The notes: generated from the sequence alone by a model not told the origin. Numbered from the stretch's first letter, positions 1 through 12,879 are shown. The stretch: DNA of 64,000 nucleotides from Rhopalosiphum padi (GCF_020882245.1 NC_083598.1:72235714-72299713); one strand, 5' to 3'. Translations and numbers: made by a program.

Positions 1-1400
1 GAGCGACTATGCCAATAACCTGGAAATCCGGACAAAACCGAACCGTTGATAATCTTGCGGCGTATAACGTTTATAACTATAGTAGAGTATTTTCAACCTT
101 ATGATGATGCGTCCTTAACCTATTGAATATCATTGCAGATTCATTTCACGATATATCATCATATATGTATGTATAGGTAATAGACATGTCTATTGGTTTA
201 AATATTAAATGATTTCTACATAACTATATAATATTTAGTAGTTTAGTACGTCTAAAATGCAGCTTTGTATAGCTAAGTATCACAATGTCAGATCATAGGT
301 ACAATATGATTAATAAAGTCCTTCTCATCATCTTTGCAAATAAATAGTATTCATGGATTCATCGGCCACTATTACTAAACGATATATAAGACTCGAAATA
401 TCGACAACAACAATTATGTTGTAACAACTTACAAAATTTTATTAAAGTTGTTTGGTATCGAAAAGTTGTAAATTTTATACAGGTCCAGGATTCACAATCG
501 AGCGTAAACATCATAATTTGAATGCATGAAGTACACAATCGAAAATAAATATATTTATATTATACTGAATAACGTGGTGCGATGCCTGCGTAATTATGTC
601 CGTCCCCATTCAGCTAAAACAAGTGCCTGTACGGAATCAAATTTAAGTAGGTCAATAATACAATGTTTCTCCAATGGCGATTTCAAAGGGGCAGCTAATT
701 TTAAGTTACCGGGTTTATTTCAATATTTAGACTCATTAAACTCAATTGTGTTTTATTTGTAAATATTAAAATAAAATAAATTATTTAGACATAATTTTTA
801 AAACGTATATTTCAGCATAGGTATTACACAAAAACATAATTTGAGAATTTTTTTTATTGAAGGGGATAACTTAATTCTGCGTTGCCCGGGAGATGGTAAA
901 AGTCTAATAAATACACACCACCATTATACCAAACTATAGATATATATGTGTGAACCCAAGTGCATGGTCTAAAAACGACGAGAAGTTATATCATACACGC
1001 GTGTCGCCGTGTCGGTGACCTGGATTACACCAGACCGACGGGGTGTTAAGCAATACAAGTGGTATATTATTATTATTAATCCGGTTGGGCGGCGGCCGTC
1101 GTAAGTTAGTCGTGGCAAAAGTGAAAGACTGCGGTGCGTATAATAATATAATATTATATAGGTATATACGTACTTCAATATAATAGCTACCTACAACAGT
1201 TCAAGGACACACAAGACTATAGTCCTTGCCATGGGAGGATCGCCTGCCAGTATAGACGTCATCGTCTTATCAGATGTCCCCCTCTTCTCGCAAAAATCAA
1301 AAATTACAACGCCAAGACGCTGGGCACAAAATATAGATTCTTGTCGAATTATAATATTTTTATAATGGTACCGGTTAAACGTGGAAAAACACGAAAATGT
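1..1400. other. AT-rich sequence without a supported gene
   Basis: Mostly low-complexity AT sequence. A 78-codon open frame at 526-762 is followed by AATAAA-like A/T sequence, but it has no recognisable domain. It could at most be a terminal exon. Nothing else is supported here. Confidence 0.5.
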
Positions 1401-1469
1401 ATTTTTTATATTAACACGAGTATGTGTGAATGTTCAATAGGTACTTACAGTTTACAGTTTATTACGTAG

Positions 1470-1640
1470 TTTTTTTGATCGAACGTCGTGCAGTTCAGAC
1501 GACGGAGACGGCGGCGGCAGAAGAACGCGCCCGGTGCGTTTGGCCCGACGTCTGCTAAGAGACTGTGCCGGCCGCATGTACCTCACGATGTACCTTCTAT
1601 CCGACAAGTCTCGCCGGCTCTGACCGCGATATATTTTGAT
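1470..1640. promoter_or_regulatory. Short GC-rich, CpG-rich island
   Basis: About 170 bases of GC-rich sequence with many CpG dinucleotides (GGCGGCGGC, GCCGGCCGC) stand in otherwise AT-rich DNA. In this window the same composition marks the 5' ends of the PHM gene and of the gene starting at 59.7 kb. A promoter or untranslated first exon is therefore plausible. No start codon with a convincing downstream frame was seen, and strand is undetermined. Confidence 0.35.
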
Positions 1641-2795
1641 GTTGAAATCATTGAATAATATACCTATATGTTAGTATTATTGTTATTATATTATATTAAT
1701 AATATATAATAATAATAATAATAACAATCGTGTTTGCAGTTAACGGAGACAGTATTGCAGGCATATTTTGTCATGTTTATTCTTAATCCACATCCGAATA
1801 TTATTATTATTATAACTCGAAGTTTGAAATATTCATTGTCACGATATAATATTGTCGAGAATAACAATTACGTGTTTACAATATACATACACTTAATTTG
1901 CAAAAATTTAACTTGTTTCATTAACAAAATTAGAATTAAAAATATACATAAATAAATAAATATATTTTAAGTGCCTACATGTTATACAGAGTGTTTTATA
2001 ATTCCTTAAACCCAAAATAATTTGTAAAAAGTAGAGTTAATTTCTAAATTCTAGATAATATAAAATAGATTACATCAGCAATTTGATTCCTGGAATATTT
2101 TACACTCATTATTAATTTGCTTGTGAAATGTTATACCTAGTATACATTTATTATATTATGCACTAATGGTTGCTATATTAGTATATTACTTATACTTTTA
2201 TTAAATTAATACATCAAAGGTCATGGATTGGCAGGTACTATAGTATAGGTAACTAATTATCTAAAACACAATGATAAATCAAAAATATTATATTAAATTT
2301 GAAGAATTGTATAGAAAGCCAAGTGATTAGTTTTTTTTTTGTTGTAGGTCTATACATAAACTACTTAAAATGTAGTACAAAGTACATTTAAACATAATTA
2401 TGAATAAAATGTAATTATGGTAAGCTGAATTTAATAGCAGAATTATATGTAGTTTAAATTATAAATCATTATAATTTATAATTATTAACAAATACATTTG
2501 TTCAAGTAAAATTATTTTAATGATTTGAATACAGATATCATTTAAATACAAAATTTTAACAGTAACTCTATTAATACTCTTGCCATTACAATTATTTTTG
2601 TTTTATTTTTTATTTTTATGCAGTAATCGCTGATAACTCAACTATCAACATCGCGTCATCGACCTCCGTAAACTCGTTTTCGTGATTGGTTTTTAACTTA
2701 TAGTTTGCTTATTTCTAGTGTGATAACATTGTCTAAATACGATTATAATTAATATTATCGTTATGCCTAATTTTTTTTCAACGTGTCTCCTATCT

Positions 2796-2993
2796 CAGCA
2801 GTTCCCAAACTTTTATGACTAAGTCATCCTTGAGAAATAGTTTGTTTCGTAGAACTCCCTTTTTTAAATAATTTTTAATAATAGAAACAATCCAAATATA
2901 ATATAAAATAATTTTTTTAATAATTACATACATCTCTTGAAGAACCCTTGAGATTGTCCCACAGAAATACAGAATACACTTTGAGAAACGCCG
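2796..2993. mobile_element. hAT-like MITE, about 198 bp
   Basis: The left end reads CAGCAGTTCCCAAACTTTT. The right end, read on the other strand, is CGGCGTTTCTCAAAGTG, an imperfect terminal inverted repeat of the CAG-start type known from hAT and Charlie-like elements. Flanking octamers TCCTATCT and CCTTATCT match at 6 of 8 positions, consistent with a decayed 8-bp target duplication. There is no internal coding capacity, so it is non-autonomous. Confidence 0.6.
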
Positions 2994-3384
2994 CCTTATC
3001 TAAAGAGTAAAGACTCACGCAATACTACTGATAATTTCTCCATGTGTTAAATTATAAGTTTTTATTATTTTAATAACATATATAATGTTTTTACAATACA
3101 AAATGTTTATTTATAATTATTATAATACAAGATTTGTCCACTAAATTATACTTTTTGTTTATTATTGCTCAGGATTTTTTTAGAGGGAGAAGGTGTTTTA
3201 AATCAAATGAAGGCATAACTTGTGAAAAGTTCACACACTCTATGTTGTATTCAATAATCTAATACTATTTTTAAATATAAAATAGAAATGACAACATATT
3301 TTTTATATATGTATTTGAAACACTTAAACTTAATTATATGTTGTGCATGAATTCAGCAGGAAGGAATGTTACAACACCAAAACA

Positions 3385-3403
3385 CCCCCTGGCTACGCTA
3401 CTG
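3385..3403. mobile_element. Solo end of a hAT-like MITE
   Basis: The sequence CCCCCTGGCTACGCTACTG, read on the other strand, begins CAGTAGCGTAGCCAGGGGG. It resembles the terminal repeat of the complete MITE at 36374-36533. No matching left end was found, so this is a truncated remnant. Confidence 0.4.
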
Positions 3404-5339
3404 GTTGTTGTGTGGTTGATCTTTAGTGTCTTCTGGAAAGATCTTGTAGCAGCTATGGTCTGAGATGGGCTGTTTCTTTGCGTATTCCAAGTGAAGACAT
3501 ATTTTTTTTTTCGTTAGTTTATGAGATAGGATACTATAATTACCCTTAATTTAAGAGTAGTCTGAATATTTCCCACGTAAAGAACTGTAAATTCGTTTTA
3601 AACTTTAAATGTTTACCCTCAGTATAACATATTACGAATTACGAAATAAAAAAAAAAATGTTTAATAGGTATCTTCAGGCCACAATTATTGACGTTTATT
3701 TAAATAAAAAAAATTAAAAACCTAGCCAAACTATGTTTCTGGCATGTCTGGGTAACGCTTATCTATGAGCTGGTGCGTTTTGATTGGACAGTTTATTCAC
3801 TATATGTTACTGAGTAACAGCGCGGTTTAAGATAGAATCTATCATAAACCGTAGTAACAGTTACTCATCATCTATGCATTTTTGTTCCTACCACAAAGTG
3901 TCTTGCAGTCATTTTTTCATATTTTCATAATTTATGACAGTTCAAACGGTCCTAGGATAAATTACATACTTACAGTAAAAACATTTACAAAATTACTAAT
4001 TTTTTAACTTACACATTTGTGCATAATATTATTGAATATTTGAGATATTTATATACAAACACTGGATAATTTAAATCAAACCAAGTAATATAATATAAAT
4101 ATATTTTATTATATTTTAATTTCATAAACTTTACATATTAATTTATTTGTAATCACAGGTTATATAAGTTGTATTTTAAAATGAATCGGGTTATTACTAT
4201 AGTTGAGGTATTCGATTCGTTAGACAAACTATTGAAGAACTTAGATACTAGTAATAATATTAATAATAAATCTTATTTTCGGATTTTCTATTACAATATT
4301 TTTTTTTTATTCTTCAAAAAGATAATAAATCACAATGAACATGTTTGCAAAATATAATTCTCATTATTATATAAATTATTATTTTATATTTTACTATTAT
4401 TTATTATTATTATATATTTTTCTTATTGTATTCCGTTCTATTTTTTTTACCAGAATATAGGTTTAGTGAGTCTATACAACTATCTAAAATAAATTAATTG
4501 TAATATATTTACATAGTACTTTAAAAAAAAACAGTGAAATTGCTGTATTGAATAGGTACTCGAAAATAACTCATTTAAGAGTTATCACTGCAATGGATGT
4601 GTTAATTTTTATTTAAATAATATAAACCAATTTTAAAATAATAAAATATATTTATTATATTTGTTATGCTAACCGATAACCACTAATTATTAATTAAGAG
4701 TTCCACAATCCCAAATAAACACTATAAAAGTATGAATTAATAATATATATGTCACATGGTAACCAGGTGATTATATCACGCATTATTCAACAACCACAAT
4801 CTTAAATAACATTTATAACAATTATACCCATGCCAATAACTAGTATATTGATAAATATAAATAATATCATGGTTAAATACATGATCTTAGGGGATCTTCT
4901 AAGACTGTAACTAAATATATTATTCCATAAGTAATACAACTTATTATTTAGTATAATACTATCGGAACTTACGGTTAGTGTTATTTTATTGTATTATACA
5001 CTGATACCGTAAAATTATATTTTCAATATTTTCATTTTACAGGCAATAATTGTCGGCATTCCACCGCTCTATTCAGTCTTATTCTGTAGATCTGATATTA
5101 AACTTTTAAACCGAAAAATGGACAAAGATGATATATTATTGCTCATTCGAGTCGTTAATAATCAAGTCAATTATTTATTTGTATTATTGATTATATTATT
5201 CTTTATGTGTCCCGGTTAATTATAATTTTGACTCATAACTATCATTTAGCTAATAATTTAAGAAAAAAATAACATACCTGTTATATTACTAATATACTAT
5301 ACGGTGCCGGGTCCATCATTATTTAAAGCAATTCTGACC

Positions 5340-6300
5340 ACTATTACACACATAGACGTGAGGTGAAGTATATTTTGGTGACCGCCGACCGGATTCGCGT
5401 AACATTATTTTGTTCCTAGGCTGCAACACAAAATGTATTTACTAAGTTCAAAAATTGTAAACGAATTTCATCAACTTATGGAAACAAATCCATAAAAAAA
5501 ATTGACACCATGTTTCATGAAGTTGGAAAATGTTATTTCAATAACGATGATCGCAATGTTTGAGACGAGTAGCTTGTAGAACCTGTATGTACTACGGTGC
5601 AATTAAAATATGTTTTTTCCAAAAATCCCACAGACGGAAACACATCAAATCCAGTATTAAAAGTTAACCCTTATTGTCTCTGGAACTTTTCCGATTTACA
5701 ATCTCAACGTTTTATTCTACACGCCGTAGTTTTGTATTTTACAAAATGGTCTTTATTAATAATTGCATTATAATAATCCACCATAACTAGGAATTCGTCG
5801 ATTAATAAATAAGCATAATAACAATATTATTGTTGCACGGTTGGTGTCGACTAATATTGTTATCCGTCACACACACGTCATATCAAATTGAAAATGTTCA
5901 GCGTTGTTGTCCTCCAACGGTGGCTGTAATGACGCAGTAACGGAGAGCCAATAAGGATGGGGACCACGCGGACGGTATAAGAGCCGGTGATCGAAATCAA
6001 AGACGACCGACGGCGTACAGGAGGTGATGAGACAGCTACCGACGAGTGACCACCGTAGGACAGCGAACTGACCGTGCAGGCCAATGACGACTTGGACGCC
6101 GAATAATTTGGCTTACTGCGTAGTAACACGCGTTTCGTGCTTTCGGCGGCCAGTTCTGCACCACAAATGGTATTCGCGCTGGTATGTGTTTGAGTGACCG
6201 GCACCAGTATACCTACAATTGGCGCAGTGTCACGCAGTCGAGACTGGCATTTCTTGTCACCCGACTCTCACACTCAGAGTGTGACACTCTAAACTCTTAA
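5340..6300. promoter_or_regulatory. GC-enriched island with a near-perfect palindrome
   Basis: The stretch is richer in CpG than its surroundings, most strongly at 5900-6250. It ends in a 17-base palindrome at 6268-6284 with 8-base arms around one central base. A minus-strand open frame at 5878-6204 has serine/arginine-rich content, no domain and only a GTG start, so I do not call it a gene. A promoter or untranslated exon is the best guess. Confidence 0.3.
6268..6284. repeat. Perfect inverted repeat, 8-bp arms, 1-bp spacer
   Basis: TCACACTC-A-GAGTGTGA. The arms are exact. It could be a protein-binding palindrome or a small hairpin in RNA; the sequence alone does not decide. Confidence 0.7.
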
Positions 6301-6343
6301 AAAGATGTAAAATCTTTTTTTTAAAACTATCAATAGGTGGCAG
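6293..6343. repeat. Imperfect direct repeat, copy 1
   Basis: ACTCTTAAAAAGATGTAAAAT followed by a T-run and ...CAATAGGTG recurs as a similar block at 6616-6668 (ACTCTTAAAAAGACGTAAAAT, T-run, ...CTACAGGTG). The pair is about 320 bases apart in the same orientation. It could be a local duplication or two ends of an unrecognised element. Confidence 0.5.
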
Positions 6344-6615
6344 TGGGACCTATGAAAAAAATATTGACATTTTTTACGTTTTTATATACGTATATTGTAT
6401 TATTGTTTCAGCAACAAACCTTATCGTGAATATGAAGTTCAAAACTTACGCCTTCACTCAGATAATGCAACAAATGTAGTTATTTTAAAAAAACGGTATT
6501 TCGAAGCCGTTCCTAGAAAATTTTTAAATTATCAAATTTATTATTGTTTTAAAAGACAGAGCGACGTTCCTTTACACATTCTAGCTTATTTGCAAAAGTC
6601 CTACAAGCACCTTAC

Positions 6616-6668
6616 ACTCTTAAAAAGACGTAAAATTAGTTTTTTATGCTAAAAGCCATCTACAGGTG
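6616..6668. repeat. Imperfect direct repeat, copy 2
   Basis: Second copy of the block at 6293-6343. The first 21 bases differ at one position; the following segment is looser, with a T-run and a shared AGGTG end. Confidence 0.5.
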
Positions 6669-7411
6669 ATCATAGGTTATACAACAAAAAAATTAACAAA
6701 TTAGCAAAACGACTAGATTTTTACTAATTTTCAATAATTTATATTCATACCTATCTGTGATAAATATATTTCTAAATTTAACAATATAAAACGAATAAAT
6801 TTTCATTTTGAATACAAAAAGCATTAAACTAATGTAATATTATAAAATCAACATTAATTTTCCCTATAATATTACAATACACATTAGGCCTTACAGTGTT
6901 ACGCATAAGTAGGTATATATAAGTGGTCTTTAAAAAATAAAAGATTCAGAATGACCAGAATCATCTAATGTCGGCTGATTAAAATATGCTAAATTGCTGA
7001 TGATGACTAATCGGGAGGATGATGAAATTATTTCGATTTAAATCCAGTAAACTTGCCAACAAAAATCAACCGCAAGTCAAACTGTCAAACCGTACAACGT
7101 TTCAAAGACGACCGTCGATATTATTTTTCACATGTTTTTAGAAACTAAACAGTATTACGCAGCACAGACGCCGCCGTGAAACGAGACAAATCTTCGACGA
7201 GAAAATCAATTATCGAAACAGAAACCGTCACCGTGATAAAATATTTCCCAATTTATCACAGTTATTATAAATCCACGAAACATGATTTATAACAAATTCC
7301 CGCAAGGATAGAACAGTCGTCCTTTAAAATATCATCGAACAACTGCGGCGGACGCCATGACCGAAGGAATTACGACGATTAATAATAAGTGACGGATTGT
7401 AAATAGCACGT

Positions 7412-7419
7412 TATATAAG
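7412..7419 (+). promoter_or_regulatory. TATA box (distal of two)
   Basis: TATATAAG lies at the edge of a GC-rich island. An identical octamer follows 59 bases downstream. Two TATA boxes in this spacing suggest alternative transcription starts for a plus-strand transcript entering the 7.5-8.1 kb island. Confidence 0.4.
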
Positions 7420-7470
7420 GGAAGTGCGGTCCGCAATGTGGAAGAGAATCCGGATGGCCACAGTGACCAG

Positions 7471-7478
7471 TATATAAG
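7471..7478 (+). promoter_or_regulatory. TATA box (proximal of two)
   Basis: TATATAAG within CCAGTATATAAGATG. A start about 30 bases downstream (near 7500) would give a leader of about 240 bases before the ATG at 7741. That leader holds a short upstream frame at 7669-7689 (ATG, seven codons including the stop). Confidence 0.45.
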
Positions 7479-7740
7479 ATGTTATTGAAAATTCGTCAAA
7501 ACTGCAGAACACACAAAAATTACACTCATTAAAACTACACGTTCTCCAGTCAGCGACAGTGTGACGCGACTGCGGAAATCGTTTACTCAGGCGCAGCCGC
7601 GTGCTATAAGGCTGCGCTAGCGATACCGACGCGCGGACAACGACGAGGCCCCCGGTGTAGGTATACCGATGAAGGCGATGACCACTTAATAGTGCCTGAG
7701 AGTGCCTGAGACTGCACGAAGTGTGTTTTGTCAGGAAAAA

Positions 7741-8142
7741 ATGTCAGTAGTACCGACCCGTGTACGCCATTTCCTGCTGGTGTTATGCAGTTGCGCGACA
7801 TCGGCGCGGTCACATGACAGACGGGACACCGGGGCGAATACAGTAGACTATCAGGACCTATGCGGCGGACCGCTGACTACATCTAACTCTTTTACGCGTT
7901 TGAATTCTGTCGGCCGAATCAAGCCGTGGTGGTCACCGCATCACTTCACTCGTGTTTTCGTCATCACCGCATCCTCGCCGGCCGCCGCACACTATTATTA
8001 TCGCCACTCGCAGCCCCTCGTTCGCCGTGTACAAATCGCGGTTGGACGTCGTCACACACTGATTAAACTCTCGGCGGCAGTCCCGTTCTGCCCGGATCGG
8101 ATCACGTCCACCTGTCAAATGTGTATGTCGAAATTTCACTGA
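7741..8142 (+). CDS. Possible secreted protein, unrecognised (133 aa)
   Basis: From the first in-frame ATG this frame encodes 133 residues. The start resembles a signal peptide: basic PTRVRH, then hydrophobic FLLVLCSCATSARS. The rest is rich in Arg, Ser, His and Thr with no domain I know. It sits about 260 bases downstream of a TATA box in a CpG-rich island, as a first exon might. Against it: an opposing open frame overlaps, GC-rich DNA gives long frames by chance, and the stop follows without a clear splice donor. It could be a genuine small secreted protein, a first exon read into its intron, or non-coding leader. Confidence 0.3.
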   Translation: MSVVPTRVRHFLLVLCSCATSARSHDRRDTGANTVDYQDLCGGPLTTSNSFTRLNSVGRIKPWWSPHHFTRVFVITASSPAAAHYYYRHSQPLVRRVQIAVGRRHTLIKLSAAVPFCPDRITSTCQMCMSKFH

Positions 8143-8449
8143 CCAGTGGGCACTATACAGTATAGTTATATATCTATACGTACTTTGAACTTGACATAGT
8201 GTCTGTTCGATTTCGATTTTTTTTCGCCGTATAGATTAATAGACTCAGTTGTGAAAAGTTCTGTAGTGTCTTAACTCATAAAGACCAATATTTTGTATTT
8301 GGTCAAAACATCCTAAATAACTGTGTTCAAAGGCGCGTTTATATTTGATTAATTTAAGAATGAATAGATCTACGCGGACATTTAATTTGTCACAACTCAC
8401 AAGCAACGCCGCGCCGTACGGATTCAGCTAGTGTTGAAAAAAAATTCAA

Positions 8450-10900
8450 ATTTACCTATGTATATGCAATGTACATACACAAAAACATACCTATTGTTTT
8501 TTGTAGTTTTATATAAATAAAAATTTAGTATTTCAAAATTAACAATTTATAGATCATTTTTAAATTATATTGTTTTTAATATTTACAATTAGTTTTGAAT
8601 GTTTTGATACTTTAGCACTTTTCCTGGATGTTAAATAATTAAGTGGATGGGTAGGCTTCGGTTTTTAAAGAACTATACAAGAATTGAACCATCCTTTTTT
8701 ATAGGACTCAGTGTCACTGAAACAAGAGAGGATGTCAAATAAATCAGTCGTAAACTCGTAAAAATAATTATTTTTCTCCTTATACGGATGACGTGTATTA
8801 ATAGCGCGATCGTAATAGATAATTTAACTTTATTTGCGGAAACCGACAATTTTTATTATTTTATGGTGCTGGGTAATTAGTTTACCAATTTTCACTAAAT
8901 TCAACTATTGACTGGACAGGACGAGCAGGCACTTACTTAAATAATTATTTATATTAACTATATCTATGTATCTACGTATTTTTAAGTATATAGCTTACAC
9001 CAGTGAATTTACATGTAGATTGCTAATGACTAATGTGATATGAATTTATGATACTGATATCAAATTGTATATATGTACACTGTACATGTATTCAAACATG
9101 CATATAAATAATTAAATAATTACCAAGAGTTAAAATAAAGCCCTTTCTCAGTTCCTCCATTAACAGTCATTTACACACCCCGAGGAACTCGGCGCTTTTC
9201 ATCTAATACCACTTAAAATCTGTTGATAGTGTGGATGCGGTAACTCACTAGTCAATGCAATAAATTATTTTATTTTAGATATTTAATAAATACATACAAA
9301 TTATCCCAATGGCCATGTTGCCGAGGGTTATTCTTTTTTAATAAAAAAAAAAAAAAAAATATATACAAAAAAAAATTGTATGATATTAAGTTATCCCCAA
9401 GCAGGCCCCCACATGAATTTTTCAACTACGGTACTGCAAATAATTCAGGCTTCTCATTGCATATTAGTATTTATAAATTTATAATAATTGTAATATAAAT
9501 TCCAACATTTAATTTTTTATTTTTACAAAAGATACCTAAAATATTGGTTACACAGCTTTTTTTGTTGTAATACATCTCTAGAAAATATCAATTATTTTAG
9601 TTACCTACCCTAAAATAAATTTAAAACACATACCTATGCTGAATGCTAAAACACTAATGTATTGCAGTTTAATATAAAAATCATAAAAGTATTTACGAAA
9701 AATGAAATACATTGTTAATTAATCATTTCGATCTTATGAAATAAGAATCTTATGAAATAATGTAGGTACACATAGACTGTTGTTTGTTATACAAAATTAT
9801 ATAGTAAGAAATCAAATTATTTATATAACAATATTGTAAAAAGATAATAATATGGTGACTGGAGTGGCACGAATCATTTTTTTTTTCTTATTTAAATTAA
9901 TAATATGATAATATATTATGATTTTTTTTCCCGGGCCCAGGTGCTCACTTACCCCCCCCCCCACTTGTTGTAGCGTTGTCACCAAGTAACGATAATTAGA
10001 TAAATATCGAACCCGTATTAATTTCATACCAAGTCTAAGTGATACTTTTAAAATTTTAACTATAAGTATTATCTACAGTAAATTGCAATAAATATATATT
10101 ATAAAGACATATACATAAAACAAAACTATATTACTATTCACCACTCTCGAAAAATATATGGTTGCAACTATATGTAAATACTTAGCTATAATACGATATT
10201 TCATATTTCCAACGTGTAAACCGAACGAACCATATTGCATTTAACTTAAGGACGAGATGTGCACTGTACAGTAATGTCTTGACTTGACGGGATGTGATTT
10301 TTAACGAAAAAAAGAAAGACCTAAAAATATAATTTCGAATGAAAGACGATTTCGACTGTTATGGGCCTGTTTGTTTTCCATGAAAAGTGCGCAAAATAAT
10401 ATGTTTGTCTGACACGGTGACACCACCATATTAATTAATAATTATAAATATGTTCGTTTCGTTCTTTTTGTAAAATTATTCTGTGATTATCGTGATTATC
10501 GTGTACTCGTGTGGTGCGTGGCCGCCGCGGTGTTTTGGTGGTCACTGATTAGAGGGCGCTATCTGTGATTTGTGTAAACAATAATACGAGCATGTTGGCA
10601 TAGATAACAGAAAACAGATTTCTGATTTATTAGCTTACCGTTTAGTTTAGTGTTTGCTCCACGTAATTAATTGTTTAAGACGTGCCGGAGTGGAAATTCG
10701 TTATTTCGTAAGTTCGTTGCATTCAGTCACAGAATAGATGTTGTTGAAAGTAAATACTTGACGCCACACATAGTTACAAGTAGCGACTGTCGACTACTTG
10801 AGCGATGCGAATTGTTATTGAACGAAGTATCACACTTAGTTTTCCACGATTTCATGATTTCACTTTAGCTGAAAATATCTTTTCAACTTATAATATTAGA
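8450..10900. other. Gene-free AT-rich sequence upstream of the GILT gene
   Basis: No coding exon is supported. It holds poly(A/T) tracts, a C-run near 9952-9962, and a mildly GC-richer patch around 10500-10560 that may belong to the promoter or leader of the GILT gene starting at 10963. Confidence 0.45.
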
Positions 10901-10962
10901 GATATTCTTAAGACCAACGAAATGACGAGTTAACGTTTACTCGATTCCTTCCTGCTTTCACC

Positions 10963-12650
10963 ATGTTTTTTACCAATTTAAGAATACTGAAGGTATTCTC
11001 ATCATACAAGTTTCGCTTGTGTATTATATTTATTGTTGTATTCAGTTTTTGGCAAATATTCAGAGCCATAACAAACAATAATAAACAGGTAAATTAATAT
11101 ATATTTACATACATATAGTCAATATTTGAGTTATTTATTCTTCCTATTAATTTAATACATTATTCACATTTCACATCTCCTAAAAGATACTCTTTGGATT
11201 TCAATTCCACTATTATAGTTCCTCTAAATTCTTAAATCAATGTTTGACATTTTAATATCTTGATAACTTAACTGTATTTTAATGATAATATAATACTTAT
11301 CTTTGTAAATTTCAGAAATTAATTCATTCTTCACATGTTCTGAACAATGACATCTCTTTATTGGAAAACAGTGTAAAAGATATGACATATCTTCCAGTTG
11401 GTGTATACTATGAAGCATTGTGCCCAGATTCTAGAAACTTTATACTTCAGCATTTAGTACCGTCTTTTAATAAAGCACCAAACAGTTTTGATATTGAATT
11501 TGTCCCTTATGGGAAAGCCAAGGTAATCATTGAATGTTAATTAATTAGTAGGGTTCATAATTTGTGACAATAAAATTAATAGAAAAAACACTTAAAATAT
11601 GAAAAATGCAACAACAAAATACATTTTATATAATTTTATTGTTTATAATATAAATTAATTTTCGACAAAATGATGTAAAATCAACTTTTCTAAAACATGG
11701 TGGCTACTTAGGTAGCATTGGAACTTGGTAAACTCTTAATTAATTACCACTGACAAATAGCTTATTGATACTATCAGCATTAACAAAACATACACATTTA
11801 GTTACTTACTATTTTTTAGTAATTTCTTACTATTCTTTACATAACATTAAAAATACATTTTTACAATTCTTGTATCGTAATTTATGTGCAAAATTATTGT
11901 GATAAATTGAAGATTTAACACCAATTACATCATATTCTAAAAGAGTCATTTGCTTTCAAATCCAAATTCTGTTCATTATTAATAAAAAAAATATTATTTA
12001 GACACATGAAAATTCTGATGGCTCGATCACATTTGCTTGTCAACACGGACCAGTAGAATGCCATGCAAATAAAATTCATTCGTGTGCTACTCAACATATA
12101 AAAGATAAAAGTATTTTGGTCAAATATGTATCATGTATGATTGATAATAATTATGATCCAGAAATGATAGGATTGCTTGTGAGTAAAAATAAAACTTAAT
12201 GTTTGATAAAAATGAAAATGAAAATTAATTAATTATAATATGTCTTTTTTAGTGTGCCAAAAAAAACAATGTCAATTGGAATAAAATTTATGCATGTTCA
12301 GAAGGAAAAGAAGGTGAACTATTATTAAAACTAAATGGTGAATTAACTGATAAACTGTGGCCTCAAGTTTCGTTTATCCCAACAGTTTTGATCAACCATG
12401 TAATTATAATAATTTTCTTTATTAATTATGTAAATTATTGATTAACATTTTTATAATTTTTCATTAGGAACAACCTAGACAAGCTTCTGTCTTAAAAGAT
12501 TTTTGGGGTGTTGCTTGCAGTTATTTCCCTCCAGTAAGTTCTTTAAAACATATAATATTTAGCAATTTAGCTAATTATAATTTTTTAAATGATCGCTAAA
12601 ATTTTCAATTGATGATTTATTTTTAGGAAACAAAACCTGCTGCTTGTTGA
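10963..12650 (+). CDS. GILT-family lysosomal thiol reductase (248 aa, 6 exons)
   Basis: Exons: 10963-11088, 11316-11522, 12002-12178, 12253-12399, 12468-12533, 12627-12650, all joined in phase 0 at GT-AG introns. The family (gamma-interferon-inducible lysosomal thiol reductase) reduces disulfides of proteins in lysosomes. The protein opens with a hydrophobic segment (about residues 18-35, LCIIFIVVFSFW) that could be a signal anchor. The thioredoxin-like site is ALCPDS, with Cys78 and Ser81, so the second catalytic Cys of the usual CxxC is Ser. The family signature CQHGPVECHANKIHSC is complete at 124-139. Length suits insect GILTs. The last exon codes only seven residues, ending AAC. The Ser substitution may alter reductase chemistry, but CxxS forms occur in this superfamily. 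Confidence 0.96.
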
Positions 12651-12873
12651 ATAACGATAACCACCAGTTTTTTTTATTGACAATTAAGGTAAAAAATATT
12701 TTATTATAAGTTATTAACTTATTCTAAGAGAATCTTGTGATATTTAAATTAAAAAATTAAACTTTGTACTTTTTTACTGTTAATTTTTATTTGAATTATA
12801 ATATTTGTTTGTTGTGGCCATAATGGATATATTATAATATGTACTGTATTATATAAATTAAGTATACTATACA

Positions 12874-12879
12874 AATAAA
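12874..12879 (+). terminator. Probable polyadenylation signal of the GILT gene
   Basis: AATAAA lies about 225 bases after the GILT stop codon, the first clean hexamer downstream in a very AT-rich 3' flank. The site is inferred from position only. Confidence 0.4.

Larger units (their letters stand above)
1641..5330. other. Gene-free AT-rich stretch with transposon remnants
   Basis: Long AT-rich sequence with no supported coding exon. It contains the hAT-like MITE at 2796-2993 and a solo MITE end near 3385-3403. The short open frame at 4169-4357 is AT-rich and unrecognised. Confidence 0.5.

Noticed and set aside
526..762. 78-codon frame with ATG followed closely by A/T-rich possible polyadenylation sequence
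   Set aside because: No domain, no promoter or upstream exon; too weak to annotate as a gene.
5878..6204. 108-codon Ser/Arg-rich frame on the minus strand
   Set aside because: It has only a GTG start, a composition-driven product, no domain and no splice evidence.
6395..6652. 85-codon basic frame after a good-looking acceptor (TTGTTTCAG)
   Set aside because: It has an acceptor but no partner exon, no recognised homology, and its end lies in the duplicated block at 6616-6668. I kept only the repeat observation.
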